Below are positions 61,125 through 64,000 of a stretch of 64,000 nt of DNA, piece after piece. Numbering within the stretch: position 1 is the first letter of the stretch; each line of letters starts with the position of its first letter. Below the pieces are notes generated by a model. The model was not told the DNA's origin and did no database searches. It saw nothing but the letters and a program-made list of their open reading frames with translations. Location of the stretch: NCBI GenBank assembly GCA_002794785.1, contig NBBA01000010.1, positions 62,001-126,000 of the forward strand, written 5' to 3'. A program made the position numbers and the translations under genes. This DNA is from Coniferiporia sulphurascens (Eukaryota; Basidiomycota; Agaricomycetes; Hymenochaetales; Hymenochaetaceae).

Positions 61125-62126
61125 TCACTTTGATCGCACCAGAAGTTTGAAATTGTGGGGGTCATCGTCCTTAACCTTCGAGATTCCCCCGAACCAGGAC
61201 TTGCCACCCAGCAAGTCCACCCGACGCACGCCCTGCATCTTCTCGAACTCCGCCTTTCGGCAGCGGTGCGTGTACGCCTTACTCGCCTCGTACACCTCGC
61301 GCTCGGACAGACGTGCCCACTCTGCATGAGTCACGGGCGTCTGCAGCGCCCGGTGTACTGCGCGGAGTACGTCGCCAACGCTGACGGTGCGCCCTGGTTC
61401 AACGGCGACCGCCCAGGAACCCTCGAATGCGCCGAATGCGCTACAGGTGATCACAACCTTCGACACCGCCGGGTGCGACGCGATCTGTGAGAGGTAGCCA
61501 TCGTGTATGGGAACCAGCTTCTTTTCAAGGTTCCAGCCCCCGCTGCCGCTTGGTGTGAGCGGCGCGTAGGCAGGCGAAGAAAAATCGAGGTGCACGTATT
61601 GCGCATCTTTCAGCATCGGGTGCACGCTAGTTCGCGGCTTGTGCGCTGGGTTCATGTACATCTGACCCGCTAAAGATCAAGAAATGGAGTTAGCCATCGG
61701 CATATAAACGAACGAAGGTTATGGGCTACATGACGTACATTGCGGGAAATAGTACGGATCGAACGGATGCGCGTACTGTTGTTGTTGTGGGTAGTAACCC
61801 GGGTACGCGCCGGGGCTGAGAGGGATTGGGCCGTGCCGAGGGCTCACGCGGGGACTGGGGGGGAGGGGTACGAAGGTCGCTGAGAGCATGGATGGACTTG
61901 GCGGAAGCGGTACGAAGCCTGCGGGCACCATCGGCACACCAATGTACCCCGTGCCCGGCTGGTAATAGTTGTAGTTCTCGTCGAGGTACATTGGAGTGGT
62001 GTTCGGAGAGCCATGTGGAGAAGGGAAAGGCGAATGGTGCGGGGAGCCTGAGGGTACAACGGGTCGCAGGTAGGTGTCCTCAGCGAGGTGGGTAGGGTAT
62101 CCCGCGGGGTCCCAGGCGTAGGGCAT
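61125..62126 (-). CDS. DUF6699-domain protein with Pro-rich N-terminus
   Basis: Two minus-strand exons, 62126-61739 and 61669-61125, give 310 residues. The N-terminal 130 residues are Pro/Ser/Tyr-rich (FVPLPPSPSML and FVPLPPSPRVS repeat, YYPQQQQYAHPFDPYYFPQ). The C-terminal part has the DUF6699 layout: VHPMLKDAQYVHLDFSS, WAVAVEPGRTVSVGDVLRAV, a helical HRALQTPVTHAEW segment and GVRRVDLLGGKSWFGGISKV. Function is unknown. The donor GTACGT and acceptor TTTAG join in phase 1 with no stop. It is of the same family as 17134-18384 but too diverged to be a recent duplicate. Confidence 0.87.
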
Positions 62127-64000
62127 GGCGTCGAGGTGGTATGTGGGTAAAGAGGGGGACAGGGTATCGTAGACGTTAGCGAAGACTATCGATGTCGGTC
62201 GTTAAATGGATCGTGAGGGGGAAGTTTTGGATGCGGGGATGGGACAGCGATGAGAGACTTTTATTGATCTCAAGGAGCGCCCGTCCGAAGCCTCGGCTAC
62301 TGGTGAGCAATGCTTATTTACAGCTACTTTGCCAGAGGCCGTCCAGCCTGGGGGATCGGTAGCGATCCTGAACTAATATGAGTCGAAACCAGTGCACCCA
62401 TGTACCAGCCTTCGCCCATAGGCGCCGTCGACGACGATGTAGGAAGATTGCAGAAAGAAGGGCGGGCTGTGTCTGCGGCAGCAACAGATGCGCCCTGACG
62501 TGGCAGCCGGCGCGGAAACGACTGTCCCTCAGAGGATGGCGACCAAGATTTATTTGCAATATTTGCAATATAACCTCATCAATTCAGATTGCCGTGGCGC
62601 GGGGAGCGCACAGCTTACGAGAAGATCCACTTACGCTTTTAGATGTGTTCTAACTGTATGTACTAGTTTACTGAGGCCCAGGCTTCCGTTCCTGGATTGT
62701 TCTTCTTTTCTGCGATTTCTTGGACTTACAAGTGTGAACTGTGCGTATCCGCAGGAACTGCTGTCCTGAGTCCAGTACGCTCCTCCCTCCCTTTATCCTC
62801 TTACAGCTCGAGGCAAGATCTTTTTCTCACTAGCGCTCGTGCCGCAGCGCACACATTCAAGTCCCGCACGCCGCGGCCTCGCGGCTTCAAAACTTCTTGC
62901 GCCGAGATATGTGTACCGGCAAAGCTCCTCCCGACAACGGAAAGCCAAAAGGTCTATCGGACGCTGTGCTAGTGTGCTCAAGCGTCGGAAGAGGATCAGC
63001 CCTCCGTGTCGAACGGGCCCTCATCACTGGTGCTGCAACTGGTCTAGTGCAACCCTAATAGTCAGACAGAATCACAATTCTGTCGGTGGGAAGTCTGTCG
63101 CCTCAGCTTCGCAAGACGGGAAGTTGGACACTGCTATTACTGCGGCAATATCAACATAATATCGGACATCGAAGTAGCCCGACCAGCCGTTTTCCCAGAC
63201 GCAAACTCACACCGCGCAGGTCATCTGCGGGCATGCCCCAAGGTGGTGTTCATTTAAGATACCTCTAAGCGCCGGTATTAGGCGCCGCAGGGTCAGGTCC
63301 CGGGCCATGCCCGCTTAATGACAATTTTGACACGCCCCTTGGCGAGGCTCTGTAGACGTTGCTAGCAAATCGAGGCGCAAGCTGTACCGTCGGGAGACAA
63401 GGGGCCCGGGTCTCACTGCAAATTCGGCAAGCGGGGGCGCTGAACTTCTCCAGTGGTTTAATGACTTCAAGACTGTATACATACCTCCCACGCCGTTCCT
63501 TCCTTGTCGCGGACGAAAATATACGGACAGGATGGCTCTATGCATAAACCCCGTCCTTGGCGCATCCACAGGCATCTTGACGGACTGCGGAACTTGTACT
63601 GGGGTAAGTTCGAGTCTAGAGCTTACGAACTACACTGGAAAGCTTTGGCAGTGAAGAGCGTCTATCGAAGTCCGGATCTTCCCTACGTGTTTTGATTGAA
63701 AACTGCGCACGATACAGTCTGACTCCTTCTAAGAAGTCCGAAAAGACGTAGGTTGGTCAGACTAACCACGTATGCAGTGCGGCCACCCGCTTAATTACTC
63801 AAGTTGAATGGTTGTTCCGGAAATTGCCGATTTCTGCCAGTGGAGGGCCACAAGCCATTAAGTGGGAGCACTACAATATTTGGTCGTGTTGACCTTGGTT
63901 TGGGTTTAGGTTCAGCCCTTCATCGCATGAAATTAAGGACGGTGGATATGCTTCGGACACAACAAAACAACTCACTTGTGGACATAGGTATCGAAGCGAT
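62127..64000. other. Right end of window, no gene supported
   Basis: The first 150 nt or so upstream of the DUF6699 ATG are its likely leader. The remaining frames (up to 106 codons) are short, overlapping and featureless. Confidence 0.5.

Overview
The window reads as genomic DNA of a filamentous basidiomycete, most likely an Agaricomycete (wood- or litter-decay type). The evidence is many short introns (about 45-80 nt) with GT..AG ends inside otherwise compact genes, gene families typical of that group (DUF6534 membrane proteins, DUF6699 proteins, MYND proteins, a GH10 xylanase, a P450 relic), and no bacterial operon structure. I cannot name the species. Exon chains were built by eye from splice signals, reading phase and family conservation; every multi-exon CDS listed below sums to a whole number of codons.

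Layout, left to right. A 3' gene end of unknown function runs off the left edge (1-765). A large Ser/Pro-rich disordered protein follows (4138-6975), then a nine-exon GH47 alpha-1,2-mannosidase (8072-10375). Behind GH47 is an accessory stretch: a second, broken copy of its last exon, a candidate retroposed sequence with a 39-nt poly(T) and a 15-bp direct repeat, a GC-rich insertion, a dead DUF6534 gene and a P450 fragment (10376-15935). Then come a DUF6699 protein (17134-18384), a secreted GH10 xylanase (19603-20989), a gene-poor stretch of about 7 kb, and a large HMG-box transcription factor (28003-30737). The region 35455-44411 holds a MYND zinc-finger gene, two paralogues of an unrecognised protein and a minus-strand protein, arranged as an imperfect tandem duplication. 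It is followed by a complete 14-exon VPS10 sorting receptor on the minus strand (44927-50067), an MFS sugar transporter (53094-55075), a second broken DUF6534 copy (57370-58869) and a second DUF6699 gene on the minus strand (61125-62126).

The housekeeping genes (GH47 N-glycan trimming, VPS10 Golgi-to-vacuole sorting) serve the secretory pathway. GH10 and the sugar transporter fit extracellular xylan breakdown and sugar uptake, but they are not adjacent and nothing shows they are co-regulated. The most informative structure is the tandem duplication. Its breakpoints cut the two outer genes, so each unit carries one truncated, decaying gene, while the wholly contained gene kept both copies with intact exon structure. 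About half the window has no coding signal I can support. I saw no CRISPR array, rRNA or convincing tRNA.
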